Notes: generated by a model not told the origin, from the sequence alone. Positions 8,480 through 17,119 are shown, counted from the stretch's first letter. The stretch: DNA of 64,000 bases from Grimontia marina (GCF_900060185.1 NZ_FIZY01000016.1:1-64000), one strand, 5' to 3'. Numbers and translations are program-made.

Positions 8480-8549
8480 TGGAGGCGCGTCCCGAAGTCC
8501 GAGGTCCACGGATTTGCAATCCGCTGCATAGCCACTCTGCAAACGCGCC
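8480..8549 (-). tRNA. tRNA-Cys (GCA), T-loop truncated, possible pseudogene
   Basis: On the minus strand the acceptor GGCGCGT pairs with ACGCGCC; the D-arm and the anticodon arm GCGGA-TTGCAAA-TCCGT (anticodon GCA) are complete, and discriminator U plus CCA are encoded. Between the anticodon stem and the 3' acceptor strand there are only 17 bases (GGACCTCGGACTTCGGG) where tRNA-Cys has 21. Comparison with the usual sequence places a 4-base gap exactly on TTCG, the conserved T-psi-C loop. The total is 70 instead of 74 bases. The gene stands alone, whereas Vibrionaceae tRNA-Cys is commonly found in a Gly-Cys-Leu cluster (from memory). It may be a relic, an unusual tRNA or an assembly error. Confidence 0.75.
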
Positions 8550-8788
8550 TTTTGAGTATCAGAGAGTGTCTTTACTGACTACAGGACGGAAATATAGAAC
8601 GCCGAACGTGCAACGCAACGGTTTTTCACCTTTCATCTGAGTGTTTCTCATTTGATCACTTTCGGTAAATATGCTGCTTGGCAACCTTCATCACTCTCAA
8701 CATGAGAGCCTTTAGATCCATAACACACTATCCTTTATGTAGAATTGAAAATTATGCCGAAAAGAGTGTTTGTCAAGACTTGAAGATC

Positions 8789-8845
8789 ACAGGATATAGT
8801 GGTTTGATCTGCGCCCTTGTCGATCAGAGACACAATATAGTGTTT
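8789..8845 (+). promoter_or_regulatory. Two NrdR boxes
   Basis: ACAGGATATAGTGG at 8789 and ACACAATATAGTGT at 8830 both fit the NrdR consensus (ACACWATATATWGTGT); the second is nearly perfect. They are 41 bases apart, four helical turns, and lie directly upstream of nrdJ. NrdR represses ribonucleotide reductase genes when dATP is high. Confidence 0.8.
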
Positions 8846-8897
8846 CTGACCAAGCTCCGCTCAACAAGACGGCAATACTTTCGAGGTGCAATTCATA

Positions 8898-11054
8898 ATG
8901 GCTAAAACCAAGTCAGCTTCTGATATCGAATCCACTGGCGTACTCGCTATTCCTTACCAAGATACATCGATTGAAATTTGGGACAGCAAATACCGCCTGA
9001 AAAGCAAACACGGTGACGCTATCGACGCGACACTGGATGACACTTTCAAACGTGTAGCTCGTGCACTTGCGGATCTCGAAGAAAAATCAGTACGTGAAAA
9101 GTGGTATGACGAATTCCTGTGGGCACTTCGTCACGGTGCAATTCCGGCTGGCCGTATTACGTCTAACGCTGGGGCTTTCGAGCACAAGCCAGCAACCTCA
9201 ACCATCAACTGTACCGTTAGCGGCACCATTGAAGATTCAATGGACGACATCCTGGGTAAAGTACACGAAGCTGGCCTGACCCTGAAAGCGGGCTGTGGTA
9301 TCGGCTATGACTTCTCTACCCTGCGTCCACGCGGTGCGTTTGTTTCTGGCGCCGGTGCCTACACCTCTGGCCCACTGTCGTTCATGGATATCTACGACAA
9401 GATGTGCTTCACCGTTTCTTCAGCAGGTGGTCGTCGCGGTGCGCAAATGGGCACCATGGATATCCGCCATCCAGACGTGATGGAGTTCATCCGTGCGAAG
9501 CGTGAAGATGGCCGTCTGCGTCAGTTCAACCTGTCTCTATTGATCACTGGAGAGTTTATCGAAGCCGTTAAAAACGATGGCGAATGGCAACTGATCTTCC
9601 CTGTGACCGCGAAAGAAGCGCGTCAAGACGGTACCGATCTGCAGAACGATGAAAGCATCGTATGGGCAGATTGGCCGAGCAAAGATGGTCTGGTTGAAGA
9701 TGATAAAGGCCGCGTAGCGTGCAAAATCTACCGCACCATGCCGGCGCGTAACCTGTGGAACGTGATTATGTCGTCAACTTACGACTACGCGGAACCAGGC
9801 TTTATCCTGATCGACAAAGTTAATCAAATGAACAACAACTGGTTCTGCGAAGACATTCGTGCAACCAACCCATGTGGTGAACAGCCGCTGCCTCCTTACG
9901 GCGCGTGTCTGCTGGGTTCAGTGAACCTGACCAAGTTCGTTCGCGACCCATTCACTGAAAATGCCTACTTCGACTGGGACATGTACCGTAAAGTCGTAGC
10001 GATCTTTACCCGCATGCTGGACAACGTGGTTGAGATCAACCAACTGCCGCTTGAGAAGCAACGTGAAGAAATCGAAACCAAACGCCGTCATGGTATGGGC
10101 TTCCTAGGTTTGGGTTCTACCCTGACGATGCTTCGCCACAAATACGGCAGCGCAGCATCTATCGCTTTCACTGAGCAAGTTTCTCAGGAAATGGCGATCA
10201 CCGGTTGGGAACAAGCTATCGAACTTGCTGCAGAGAAAGGCGCAGCACCCGTGATGGACAAAGAATTCGATGTTACTCCTAAGATGATGCGTCTGCGCCC
10301 TGAAATGGCGAAAGACGGCATCAAAGTGGGCGACAAAGTGAAAGGTAAAGTGCTGCACGCGAAATACAGCCGTTATATGCAGCAAATTGGCGAAGTACGT
10401 CCAGACCTGATTGAGAAACTGGCGGCGAACGGTGGTCGTTTCACCCACCACAGCTCTATCGCACCAACAGGTACCATCTCTTTGTCACTGGCAAACAACG
10501 CAAGTAACGGTATCGAACCAAGCTTTGCTCATCACTACACCCGTAACGTGATCAAGCCAGGTAAGAAATCAAAAGAAAGCGTTGATGTGTTCAGCTTTGA
10601 GCTGTTGGCATACCGCGAACTGATCAACCAGAAAGCAATGCCATACAGCACGAAAGAAGACGAGCAACTGCCTGAGTACTTCATCACTGCCGATGACATT
10701 ACACCAAGCCAGCACGTTGAAGTTCAGGCTGCTGCTCAGCGCTGGATTGACTCGTCAATCTCGAAGACAGCAAACGTACCGACTGACTTCCCGTTTGACA
10801 GCTTTAAAGACATTTACATGGATGCGTATGACAAGGGTCTGAAAGGTTGTACCACCTTCCGCTTCAACCCAGAAGTGTTCCAGGGTGTTCTGGTTAAAGA
10901 AGAAGATCTGGAAAGCACCACTTACGTATTCACGCTGGAAGATGGCACCACCTTTGAAGCCAAAGGCAACGAGAAGATTGAGTATGACGGTGAAGAACAC
11001 ACCGCAGCTAACCTCTACGACGCCCTGAAAGAAGGCTACTACGGTAAGTTCTAA
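8898..11054 (+). CDS. nrdJ: Class II (B12-dependent) ribonucleotide reductase, large part
   Basis: A 718-residue adenosylcobalamin-dependent ribonucleoside-diphosphate reductase, catalytic barrel part (NrdJa of the split Pseudomonas type). It reduces ribonucleotides to deoxyribonucleotides without needing oxygen. Visible signatures are NCTVSGTIEDS (first redox Cys of the active site), GCGIGYDFSTLRPRGA, NPCGEQPLPPYG (thiyl-radical Cys loop) and HHSSIAPTGTIS. The ATG at 8898 has the GAGGTG ribosome-binding site 9 bases upstream; an in-frame GTG at 8886 is inside that site. The C-terminal redox/zinc part is encoded by the next gene, 64 bases downstream. Two NrdR boxes lie upstream. The enzyme would let the cell make DNA precursors in low oxygen if it has cobalamin. 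Confidence 0.93.
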   Translation: MAKTKSASDIESTGVLAIPYQDTSIEIWDSKYRLKSKHGDAIDATLDDTFKRVARALADLEEKSVREKWYDEFLWALRHGAIPAGRITSNAGAFEHKPATSTINCTVSGTIEDSMDDILGKVHEAGLTLKAGCGIGYDFSTLRPRGAFVSGAGAYTSGPLSFMDIYDKMCFTVSSAGGRRGAQMGTMDIRHPDVMEFIRAKREDGRLRQFNLSLLITGEFIEAVKNDGEWQLIFPVTAKEARQDGTDLQNDESIVWADWPSKDGLVEDDKGRVACKIYRTMPARNLWNVIMSSTYDYAEPGFILIDKVNQMNNNWFCEDIRATNPCGEQPLPPYGACLLGSVNLTKFVRDPFTENAYFDWDMYRKVVAIFTRMLDNVVEINQLPLEKQREEIETKRRHGMGFLGLGSTLTMLRHKYGSAASIAFTEQVSQEMAITGWEQAIELAAEKGAAPVMDKEFDVTPKMMRLRPEMAKDGIKVGDKVKGKVLHAKYSRYMQQIGEVRPDLIEKLAANGGRFTHHSSIAPTGTISLSLANNASNGIEPSFAHHYTRNVIKPGKKSKESVDVFSFELLAYRELINQKAMPYSTKEDEQLPEYFITADDITPSQHVEVQAAAQRWIDSSISKTANVPTDFPFDSFKDIYMDAYDKGLKGCTTFRFNPEVFQGVLVKEEDLESTTYVFTLEDGTTFEAKGNEKIEYDGEEHTAANLYDALKEGYYGKF

Positions 11055-11118
11055 CCGCAGACAGACAAATAAAGGGGTGGCGATTGCGCTGCCCTTTGTG
11101 AGAAAGAAGTAATTCGTT

Positions 11119-11817
11119 ATGACACGTAAAATCGAAAGCAAAATTGTTGGCTACAAAGTAAAAAGTAAAGACGCGGTTCAGGAAGCGCCTGTTGCTCCTG
11201 TTGTTGAAGTACCAGCATTTGAAACCATGCATGAAGAAATGCCACGTCCAGAAAAACTGCTGGGCTCGACGTATAAGCTGAAGACGCCAGAACACGTTTC
11301 TGAGCATTCTCTGTTTATTACCATCAACGATGTTGTGCTGAACGAGGGAACTGACCACGAAGTGCGTCGTCCTTTTGAAATCTTCATTAACAGCAAGAGC
11401 CTTGAGCACTACCAGTGGATCGTTGCGCTGACTCGCATCATCTCTGCGGTATTCCGAAAAGGTGGCGATGTCACTTTTCTGGTGGAAGAACTGCGTTCCG
11501 TTTTTGACCCTAAAGGCGGTTACTGGAACAAAGGTAAATATGTGCCTTCTCTGATTGCTGAAATCGGCAATGTGATTGAACAGCACCTGATGGAAATCGG
11601 CATGCTGAAAAACCCAGAAATGGACGAACACCAGAAGGCGTTCCTGGAAGCTAAACGTGCTGAGAATGCGGCAAAAGCAGAAGTGAAAGAGGAAGAATCG
11701 GTAAACACGGGCTTTCCACCGAGCGCAACTCTTTGCTACAAGTGCCACAACAAAGCCGTTATCGTGAAAGACGGTTGTCAAACTTGTCTGAACTGTGGCG
11801 ACTCTAAGTGCGGTTAA
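11119..11817 (+). CDS. nrdJb: Class II RNR C-terminal subunit (NrdJb, TSCPD domain and Zn ribbon)
   Basis: A 232-residue protein matching the detached C-terminal part of class II ribonucleotide reductase. The middle contains a TSCPD-like domain (FEIFINSKSLEHYQW, then TRIISAVFRKGGDV, then LVEELRSVFDPKGG). The last 30 residues hold a Cys-rich ribbon, CYKCHN, DGCQTCLNCG and CG at the very end, expected to bind zinc and pass electrons from thioredoxin or glutaredoxin to NrdJa. It is the second gene of the nrdJ operon with its own ribosome-binding site, and is closed by a terminator at 11841. The split arrangement resembles P. aeruginosa NrdJa/NrdJb. Confidence 0.88.
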   Translation: MTRKIESKIVGYKVKSKDAVQEAPVAPVVEVPAFETMHEEMPRPEKLLGSTYKLKTPEHVSEHSLFITINDVVLNEGTDHEVRRPFEIFINSKSLEHYQWIVALTRIISAVFRKGGDVTFLVEELRSVFDPKGGYWNKGKYVPSLIAEIGNVIEQHLMEIGMLKNPEMDEHQKAFLEAKRAENAAKAEVKEEESVNTGFPPSATLCYKCHNKAVIVKDGCQTCLNCGDSKCG

Positions 11818-11840
11818 TGTGCTGAATTTGATTATTGAAT

Positions 11841-11864
11841 AGGCTTCCATCAGGAAGCCTTTTT
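11841..11864 (+). terminator. Terminator of nrdJ operon
   Basis: AGGCTTCC, ATCA loop, GGAAGCCT, then TTTT. Confidence 0.9.
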
Positions 11865-11987
11865 ATTGACTCTCACCTTCAAATTATTCGAAAGACAAAT
11901 ACAATTTTTCAACTTTTTACTTATAAAACAAAACCCATACATTTCTGACACGAAAGAAACTCGTAAAGACAATACTTAAAGAGGAAA

Positions 11988-12296
<309 letters not shown>

Positions 12297-12368
12297 TAAC
12301 GGTCTGTTGGCACTGGTTTCCTAATTCAGATTTCCATTTACTGCTAACTTAAACTTCTTTTTCATTTT

Positions 12369-12397
12369 GGGTGTCTGTGTGGACGCCCCTTTTTTTG
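12369..12397 (+). terminator. Rho-independent terminator
   Basis: GGGTGTC and GACGCCC flank a 6-nt loop and are followed by eight T residues. It has no living gene in front of it on the plus strand except the azoR relic, so it probably served that gene. Confidence 0.75.
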
Positions 12398-12491
12398 TTC
12401 GATCATTGTCTCACCATTGCCTTCCCGGCATTTCCATATGATACATAATCCGTTCTTATGTGGCCTTTGATTTGCAATGCTGGAGCCTTAA

Positions 12492-12968
12492 GTGATTAAA
12501 GCAAATCCATTTTTAGGAAATGATGAAGACCGCACAGAGATCTGGGATATGCTGGTCGCAAAAGATATTCGCGCTTATACCCAAGCGGATTGGTCGATGG
12601 TAGAAAATGATTTCCTTGAGGACGAATTCTTTGCCGTCAACGCGGGTTTTGACAATGACCCAGGTAAATGGAACCTCGCCTTCTCACGTTTTGAAAACTA
12701 CCGCGACTCCTGGCTGGAAGCAGCTCGCGCAAGTTTGAATACCGAGTATGCGGAGCCGTTAGAAGATGCTGTTCATAAGCTCACAACTCTCGAGCAGATT
12801 GAAGTGAAAGAGGGCAAAGCCATTGCGAGAAAACAATTTAATGGCACGATTCAAGTCGTCGGCAAAGAGCCTGAAGTGTTGAATTGGCAAACACTCTACT
12901 ATCTGAAGAAAACGCCTGCAGGTTGGAAAATTGTCGGTTTCACTGGCTACCTTCCTTACACGCCATAA
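12492..12968 (+). CDS. NTF2/SnoaL-like small protein
   Basis: A 158-residue soluble protein starting with GTG after GGAGC. Its secondary-structure pattern fits the NTF2/SnoaL cone fold: two N-terminal helices, then strands, with a C-terminal sheet ending in the alternating LYYLKKTPAGWKIVGFTGYL. Such folds bind small ligands or serve as enzyme scaffolds; no catalytic residues are evident. No signal peptide or membrane segment. It stands alone between the azoR relic and a convergent outer-membrane protein gene. Function unknown; the fold call is by eye. Confidence 0.6.
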   Translation: MIKANPFLGNDEDRTEIWDMLVAKDIRAYTQADWSMVENDFLEDEFFAVNAGFDNDPGKWNLAFSRFENYRDSWLEAARASLNTEYAEPLEDAVHKLTTLEQIEVKEGKAIARKQFNGTIQVVGKEPEVLNWQTLYYLKKTPAGWKIVGFTGYLPYTP

Positions 12969-13071
12969 CCCAATTAGAGCGCCGGGAAATTGAAAGTATC
13001 ATATCCTTTCTCTCCAAATATCCCAGCGCTCGCTTGCTCCACAGCACTATTCGCTTTTCAACAAAATACCG

Positions 13072-14442
13072 CTAGAAATCGATCTGCAAATAGATCGTGT
13101 TGTAGTTACTGCCACCTTTGATACGGCCAAACTGGCTAGCTTTTTCGAAGATTGCTGAGCGGTGGTGAATCGAGTAGCCCAACCACATATTTTTCAGACT
13201 CTTCTTATTCACAAGGTCCCCAATATTGACATCCAAAGATATATCGAAGTAGTTCAGTAAATGGCTTGGCTCATAGCCTTTACGTTCCATTTCAGAACGC
13301 TCAATATGAGTAATGTTATTGATGTACGATAAACCTTCGGCTATTCCCAATCTCCATGTGGTAGGCCATTCGACCGTGTAATATGCCTTAATCGCCATAA
13401 TATATTCTGGTGATGATGCCTGAACGTCAGATTTCCAATGCCATACGACACCTGGTGTCAGGTAGATATCCATTGGAATACCAAATAAGTCGTCAGAAAG
13501 AGGATGACCGTAAAACAGAGAAGTGAGTTTATTATCGTGAGGGTCTTTTTCTGTACTTCCTGTCAATATGTCACCAATGTTGGAAGGCGTGGCCCAGCCA
13601 AAAGCCACACGCCAATATGGTCGCGTTGACAGTTCACGTTCGCCAAACCGTCGGTTGTCATTGAAGAAGCCAAAACCTGCATAGACCTCACCCTGCCACT
13701 CACTATTTATCGTTGGGGAGTGACGAACATTTTCGTCAAAGTATGTCGCATAGGCAGCACCGACAAGGTATAAGTTGGAATAAACATGGTAACGCCCTTT
13801 CACCCCAGCTTTGAAATCAATGCCCGCACCAAGATCTGTGCCCCGCTCAGTGAACTCTGACAAACCGTAGTAATAGCTGTTGAAATTGGCATCTTTATAG
13901 CGTGCGGAAATGCTCGCATTCAGGTCGAAGCATTCACCTTCAATCTGCTTTCCTAACGTGGCGACGCCATGAAAACGCCCGCTTTTGTCAGAGAGAACAT
14001 CCAGATTGGTATACCAGTTTTCATCCCATTGACGCTTGAGTTGTAAGCCGAAATCCCCGGAGTCTCCGCCAATGTCATTTTGCACTGCGGTAGGTAGGTC
14101 GATAAAACGCATGCGAAGAATGGTATTCAACCGCCACTCATCTTCTTCCCAAAGCCTTAATCCGCCTTCCGTGCCATCAATGAAAAAAGCTTCATCTTCA
14201 TAGAACATCATAGGTACAAAGCTCGAGACGATATCGCTACCGCTGTCTGCATAAGGAATACCCGCGGAGCGAATGGTCGCCGCCAAACCCCAGTTCTCAC
14301 TTCTTTTAAGGCGCAGCTTCTCAACACTCTCTGGTTTTTCAGTTGCTTCCGGTTTGCTTGATGCGTTTGAGGAGGCTGTAAAACAGAGCGATGCAGCGGC
14401 AATGATTAAGGGGAGCTGATATTTCATCCATCTTCTATGCAT
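13072..14442 (-). CDS. MipA/OmpV-family outer membrane protein
   Basis: A 456-residue exported protein with a signal peptide (LPLIIAAASLCFTASSNAS) and a long series of amphipathic strands rich in aromatic residues ending in Phe (IYLQIDF), as in outer-membrane beta-barrels. The N-terminal two thirds (NWGLAATIRSAGIPY, FIDGTEGGLRLW, LDVLSDKSGRFHG, GYHVYSNLYLVG-type hairpins) resemble MipA/OmpV, a family of murein-associated porin-like proteins of about 250 residues. The protein is much longer than that. The last 50 residues, WLGYSIHHRSAIFE, resemble the His-x-Ser strand of PagL-type lipid A deacylases and suggest a second barrel-like unit. It is monocistronic. The precise role is unknown. Confidence 0.65.
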   Translation of the reverse strand: MHRRWMKYQLPLIIAAASLCFTASSNASSKPEATEKPESVEKLRLKRSENWGLAATIRSAGIPYADSGSDIVSSFVPMMFYEDEAFFIDGTEGGLRLWEEDEWRLNTILRMRFIDLPTAVQNDIGGDSGDFGLQLKRQWDENWYTNLDVLSDKSGRFHGVATLGKQIEGECFDLNASISARYKDANFNSYYYGLSEFTERGTDLGAGIDFKAGVKGRYHVYSNLYLVGAAYATYFDENVRHSPTINSEWQGEVYAGFGFFNDNRRFGERELSTRPYWRVAFGWATPSNIGDILTGSTEKDPHDNKLTSLFYGHPLSDDLFGIPMDIYLTPGVVWHWKSDVQASSPEYIMAIKAYYTVEWPTTWRLGIAEGLSYINNITHIERSEMERKGYEPSHLLNYFDISLDVNIGDLVNKKSLKNMWLGYSIHHRSAIFEKASQFGRIKGGSNYNTIYLQIDF

Positions 14443-14531
14443 TAATCCAAGAGAGGCAATTGTAACGCATTCAAAGAAAAGTGTTTCTGGTTAATTCATG
14501 AAATCAGTCAGTTAAGATTGCATTAGAAAGG

Positions 14532-14556
14532 ACTGGCAGCCAATCTGGCCGCCAGT
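14532..14556 (-). terminator. Terminator after 2OG-Fe oxygenase gene
   Basis: On the minus strand ACTGGCGGCC and GGCTGCCAGT pair around a 5-nt loop with one mismatch, followed by CCTTTCT. Confidence 0.6.
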
Positions 14557-14586
14557 ATCTATAATTTTAGCGCTTTGCTTTTGGTA

Positions 14587-15222
14587 TTAATGCTCTCTTG
14601 CAGTCAAAACAAAAAGATCCATATGACCATGCTCAGTGGGGTTAAGCGCCCTGATCGGGTTCGCATTGTGCCAAACTGCATGGTCATCCAATAATGCTAC
14701 ATCACCGTTATTCATGGCCAAAGAGAAGAACGGCTGTTCACTTCTGTCTTTGTAAACCAGGATTTCACCACCCTGGACGTTTTTCCTGTCTATTGCGGCA
14801 ATGGCAATGTGGTCAAAGCCGTCCTGATGAATCCCTTCTGGAGAAACCGGCGTGATGTCATTGAGTGTTATCACTCTCATCTGGTGAATTTCAATATCCT
14901 GCTCGTCGTCCAGTTCATTGTTATCCTTGAATAAGCGACACAGTTCGAACAAACCTTCCGAGTGGAGCACTGCCGATGTCAGTTCTTCAAAATTTCGTAC
15001 TACGCCACCCTGATGCTGGTTGATAGCTTCTGATTGGACAAAAGTGTGATGTTCCATTTGCCGGAGCGCACCGTCATGGCAGTGCACAATTGAGTAGCGT
15101 CTTAACCGATATTGACCATCTGCATAAGGGGTAGTTGGCAGATCATCAAACATAGGTTCAAGTTCTTTGACAGCCTGGTCGCTGATATGACAAAGCTGCA
15201 TAAGGTAATCTGGATGGTACAT
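14587..15222 (-). CDS. 2-oxoglutarate/Fe(II) dioxygenase family protein
   Basis: A 211-residue soluble enzyme of the 2OG-Fe dioxygenase family that includes the free-amino-acid hydroxylases such as isoleucine 4-hydroxylase (Pfam 2OG-Fe_Oxy_2). The iron ligands are visible as HQDGFDH (His and Asp about residues 136-138) and the distal HNANPI (His about 185), with the conserved GGEILVY strand and LLDDHAVWHNANPI between and after. A basic residue for 2-oxoglutarate would be near the C-terminus, where H-MDLFVLT stands instead of the more usual RDxLVLT; the arginine is not obvious. It is a single gene. The substrate is unknown, an amino acid being likely by family. Confidence 0.75.
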   Translation of the reverse strand: MYHPDYLMQLCHISDQAVKELEPMFDDLPTTPYADGQYRLRRYSIVHCHDGALRQMEHHTFVQSEAINQHQGGVVRNFEELTSAVLHSEGLFELCRLFKDNNELDDEQDIEIHQMRVITLNDITPVSPEGIHQDGFDHIAIAAIDRKNVQGGEILVYKDRSEQPFFSLAMNNGDVALLDDHAVWHNANPIRALNPTEHGHMDLFVLTAREH

Positions 15223-15559
15223 GTTACGTCCTCCATATTGGTCCTCAATCGGGCACTCTGGGTAAGAGTTTCCCGACCACAGTTATCACTTAAAGTTAAC
15301 GACAATACAGCAACTTTGACAAACTTATATAGATTATAAAATCACCATAAACTCCAATTACGCACAGATAGTTGGCTTATTTGCAAAATATCAGAGAATA
15401 ATTTTGCATTATTTGATCCACAACTAATTGGTCAAATCTACTTTGAGAGGTTGAACGCGAACCTAACCCTTTCATTCAGCTAACATTCATGTTCCACAGA
15501 TAAGATATCAATGTGGATGCAGTAGGGTCTGTTGACCCTAGGAACCAAGAGGTAAACAA
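15223..15559. other. Divergent intergenic region
   Basis: Contains promoters for the divergent 2OG oxygenase and RelA/SpoT-domain genes. A palindrome, TAGGGTC-TGTT-GACCCTA, lies at 15523-15540 just before the ribosome-binding site of the plus gene; its first 16 bases resemble the end of the miniature element at 46174. Confidence 0.5.
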
Positions 15560-16318
15560 ATGGGAAGAATGATTAAAGCGCTGATTATATTACCAATTCT
15601 GGTGATTCGTGTTCCAGCCTATGCCAATCAACCTGACATTAAGCCCCTCCCTGAACACCCTATCCAAGCGTATAAGCAAATTCAGCCTCAACAAGCGCTG
15701 TCTGATTTACTCGCTATTCCTTCATTTCGCGCTCATCAAGTGAACCAACCCGTTAACGACTTGGATACCCTCTACAAGCTCGCCCCTGACGCGCAACAAG
15801 AGTTGGAAACACTTGCAGCAGGCATTGCCGATTCTGTAAGCGCAAAAGTGGTGAGTGCTGGTTTGAAGGGGCAGCATCGTGCTGCGGTAAAAGTGGATAA
15901 AGAACTGAATGGTGATGTGTCTAAGCTCACTGATATCGTGCGAATCACTATTGAATCTGACTCGATTGATTCTCTGAATCAGGCCTACGAAAAACTCGCA
16001 GCCCAAACCCAGACGCTTGAAGTGATTAACCGTTTTCAGGCCCCTCGCCCATCAGGATATCGCGATCTGAAAGTGCTAGTGACACTGCCAGAAAGTCAGT
16101 TGGTAGCCGAAGTACAACTGCACCTGAATGCCATCTCTAAAATCAAAAATGGCCCTGAGCACAGTATCTACGAGCAAATTCAGCGCATTGAACGAGATGC
16201 AGTAGACCGTGATTTAACCGAGTTTGAAGTGACTAAGATAGGCCAGCTCCGCCAACAATCCCGAAAGATGTACCAAATGGCTTGGGCGCAATATCAGCCA
16301 TACAGCATGGCGGTATAA
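15560..16318 (+). CDS. Exported RelA/SpoT-domain protein
   Basis: A 252-residue protein with a clear signal peptide (IKALIILPILVI, cleavage near AYA-N at residue 22). The mature part carries a RelA/SpoT nucleotidyltransferase-type domain: LKGQHRAAVKVDKEL (basic helix), LTDIVRITI (the DixxxRI metal/substrate strand), PRPSGYRDLKVLV (GYR loop) and LVAEVQLHLNAI (the ExQ strand). In cytoplasmic enzymes this domain makes or breaks (p)ppGpp or transfers pyrophosphate to ATP. A periplasmic location would lack ATP and GTP, so the role must differ or the protein may be delivered elsewhere. It has the AGAGG ribosome-binding site and is followed by a terminator; no cognate immunity gene is adjacent. The fold call is good; activity is unproven. 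Confidence 0.8.
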   Translation: MGRMIKALIILPILVIRVPAYANQPDIKPLPEHPIQAYKQIQPQQALSDLLAIPSFRAHQVNQPVNDLDTLYKLAPDAQQELETLAAGIADSVSAKVVSAGLKGQHRAAVKVDKELNGDVSKLTDIVRITIESDSIDSLNQAYEKLAAQTQTLEVINRFQAPRPSGYRDLKVLVTLPESQLVAEVQLHLNAISKIKNGPEHSIYEQIQRIERDAVDRDLTEFEVTKIGQLRQQSRKMYQMAWAQYQPYSMAV

Positions 16319-16331
16319 CCAAGCAAAATTG

Positions 16332-16351
16332 TAGGGCGGTTCTCCGCCCTA
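16332..16351. terminator. Terminator between convergent genes
   Basis: TAGGGCGG, TTCT loop, CCGCCCTA. On the minus strand it is followed by CAATTTTG. The stop codon of the minus-strand amidotransferase lies within its stem. Confidence 0.7.
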
Positions 16352-17119
16352 TCTCATCTCGAATTGCGTAATTTCCACCTGCTCGCCTTCAAGCGCAATG
16401 AAGCTCTGTGCAGGCACACTCTTCCAACCTTCTCTGTCTGTGTCATATGGCTCTGACGCCAGTACCACGCCACTGTCTAGATGCTTGTAGAACAACGTCG
16501 GAGGCACACCATGAGTGGCATATCTTAATCCCCAAAATTGTTTACCGTTACTGACGCAAATCGATGCTTTAAACGGCTCCGCTACCTCTTTGGCACGCAT
16601 TTCAGCTTCCACTCTAGCAATGACTTTTTTGAGTGCTTCTTTCGGCGATGACTCCATGTTGTATTGCAGCAAAAGAAGGAAGATGAGTTCACTATCTGTT
16701 GAACCTTTCCGTTTCAGGTAGAAAGGCTCATCCAAATGCCGTTCAAGGTTGTAGCGCGTTTGGTCAAATTCAGGAATTTGACCGTTATGCATAAACAGCC
16801 AGTTCTCAACATTGAAGGGATGACAATTCTCTCGGGAAGTATTGGCACCAGTAGAAGCGCGAACGTGTGCCATAAATCGGTGGGATCGTGTGTGTTCAGC
16901 AAGTGATTTTAGATTGGCATCAGACCACGCCGGAAGCACTTCACGATAAAGCGCTGGCGTTGGTTTTTCGCCATACCACGCAATACCAAAGCCGTCAGCA
17001 TTGACCGCCGTCACCGCTTTTGTGGCATCCATACTTTGCGACACCAGCGAATGGTTTGGCTGATGAAGCATTTCATCTAGATAGCAGGGCTTTCCTTGAT
17101 ACGCTAACCACCTACACAC
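16349..17119 (-). CDS. Class II glutamine amidotransferase (YafJ type)
   Basis: A 256-residue protein starting MCRWLAYQG; Cys2 becomes the N-terminal nucleophile of an Ntn-type glutaminase. Other family marks are NADGFGIAWY, FMAHVRAST, ENCHPFN and the oxyanion region WLFMHNGQIPEF, and the STDSELIFLLLL segment. It matches the stand-alone E. coli YafJ / EgtC-like group, whose amidohydrolase substrate is unsettled outside ergothioneine synthesis. No ergothioneine genes are near. A single gene, 92 bases upstream of the end of nnrS in the reverse orientation, so possibly cotranscribed with nnrS. Confidence 0.88.
   Translation of the reverse strand: MCRWLAYQGKPCYLDEMLHQPNHSLVSQSMDATKAVTAVNADGFGIAWYGEKPTPALYREVLPAWSDANLKSLAEHTRSHRFMAHVRASTGANTSRENCHPFNVENWLFMHNGQIPEFDQTRYNLERHLDEPFYLKRKGSTDSELIFLLLLQYNMESSPKEALKKVIARVEAEMRAKEVAEPFKASICVSNGKQFWGLRYATHGVPPTLFYKHLDSGVVLASEPYDTDREGWKSVPAQSFIALEGEQVEITQFEMR

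Noticed and set aside
8443-8640. 65-codon open frame on the plus strand
   Set aside because: It is the complement of the tRNA-Cys sequence and flanks.
8678-8905. 75-codon open frame before nrdJ
   Set aside because: It covers the NrdR boxes and promoter, has no ribosome-binding site and runs into the nrdJ start.
11008-11850. 280-codon open frame on the minus strand
   Set aside because: Antisense shadow of nrdJb; its composition is rich in Phe, His and Arg with no recognisable domain.
15522-15540. Possible solo end of the miniature element (GTAGGGTCTGTTGACC)
   Set aside because: Fourteen of sixteen bases match, but it is part of its own small palindrome and has no neighbouring element sequence.
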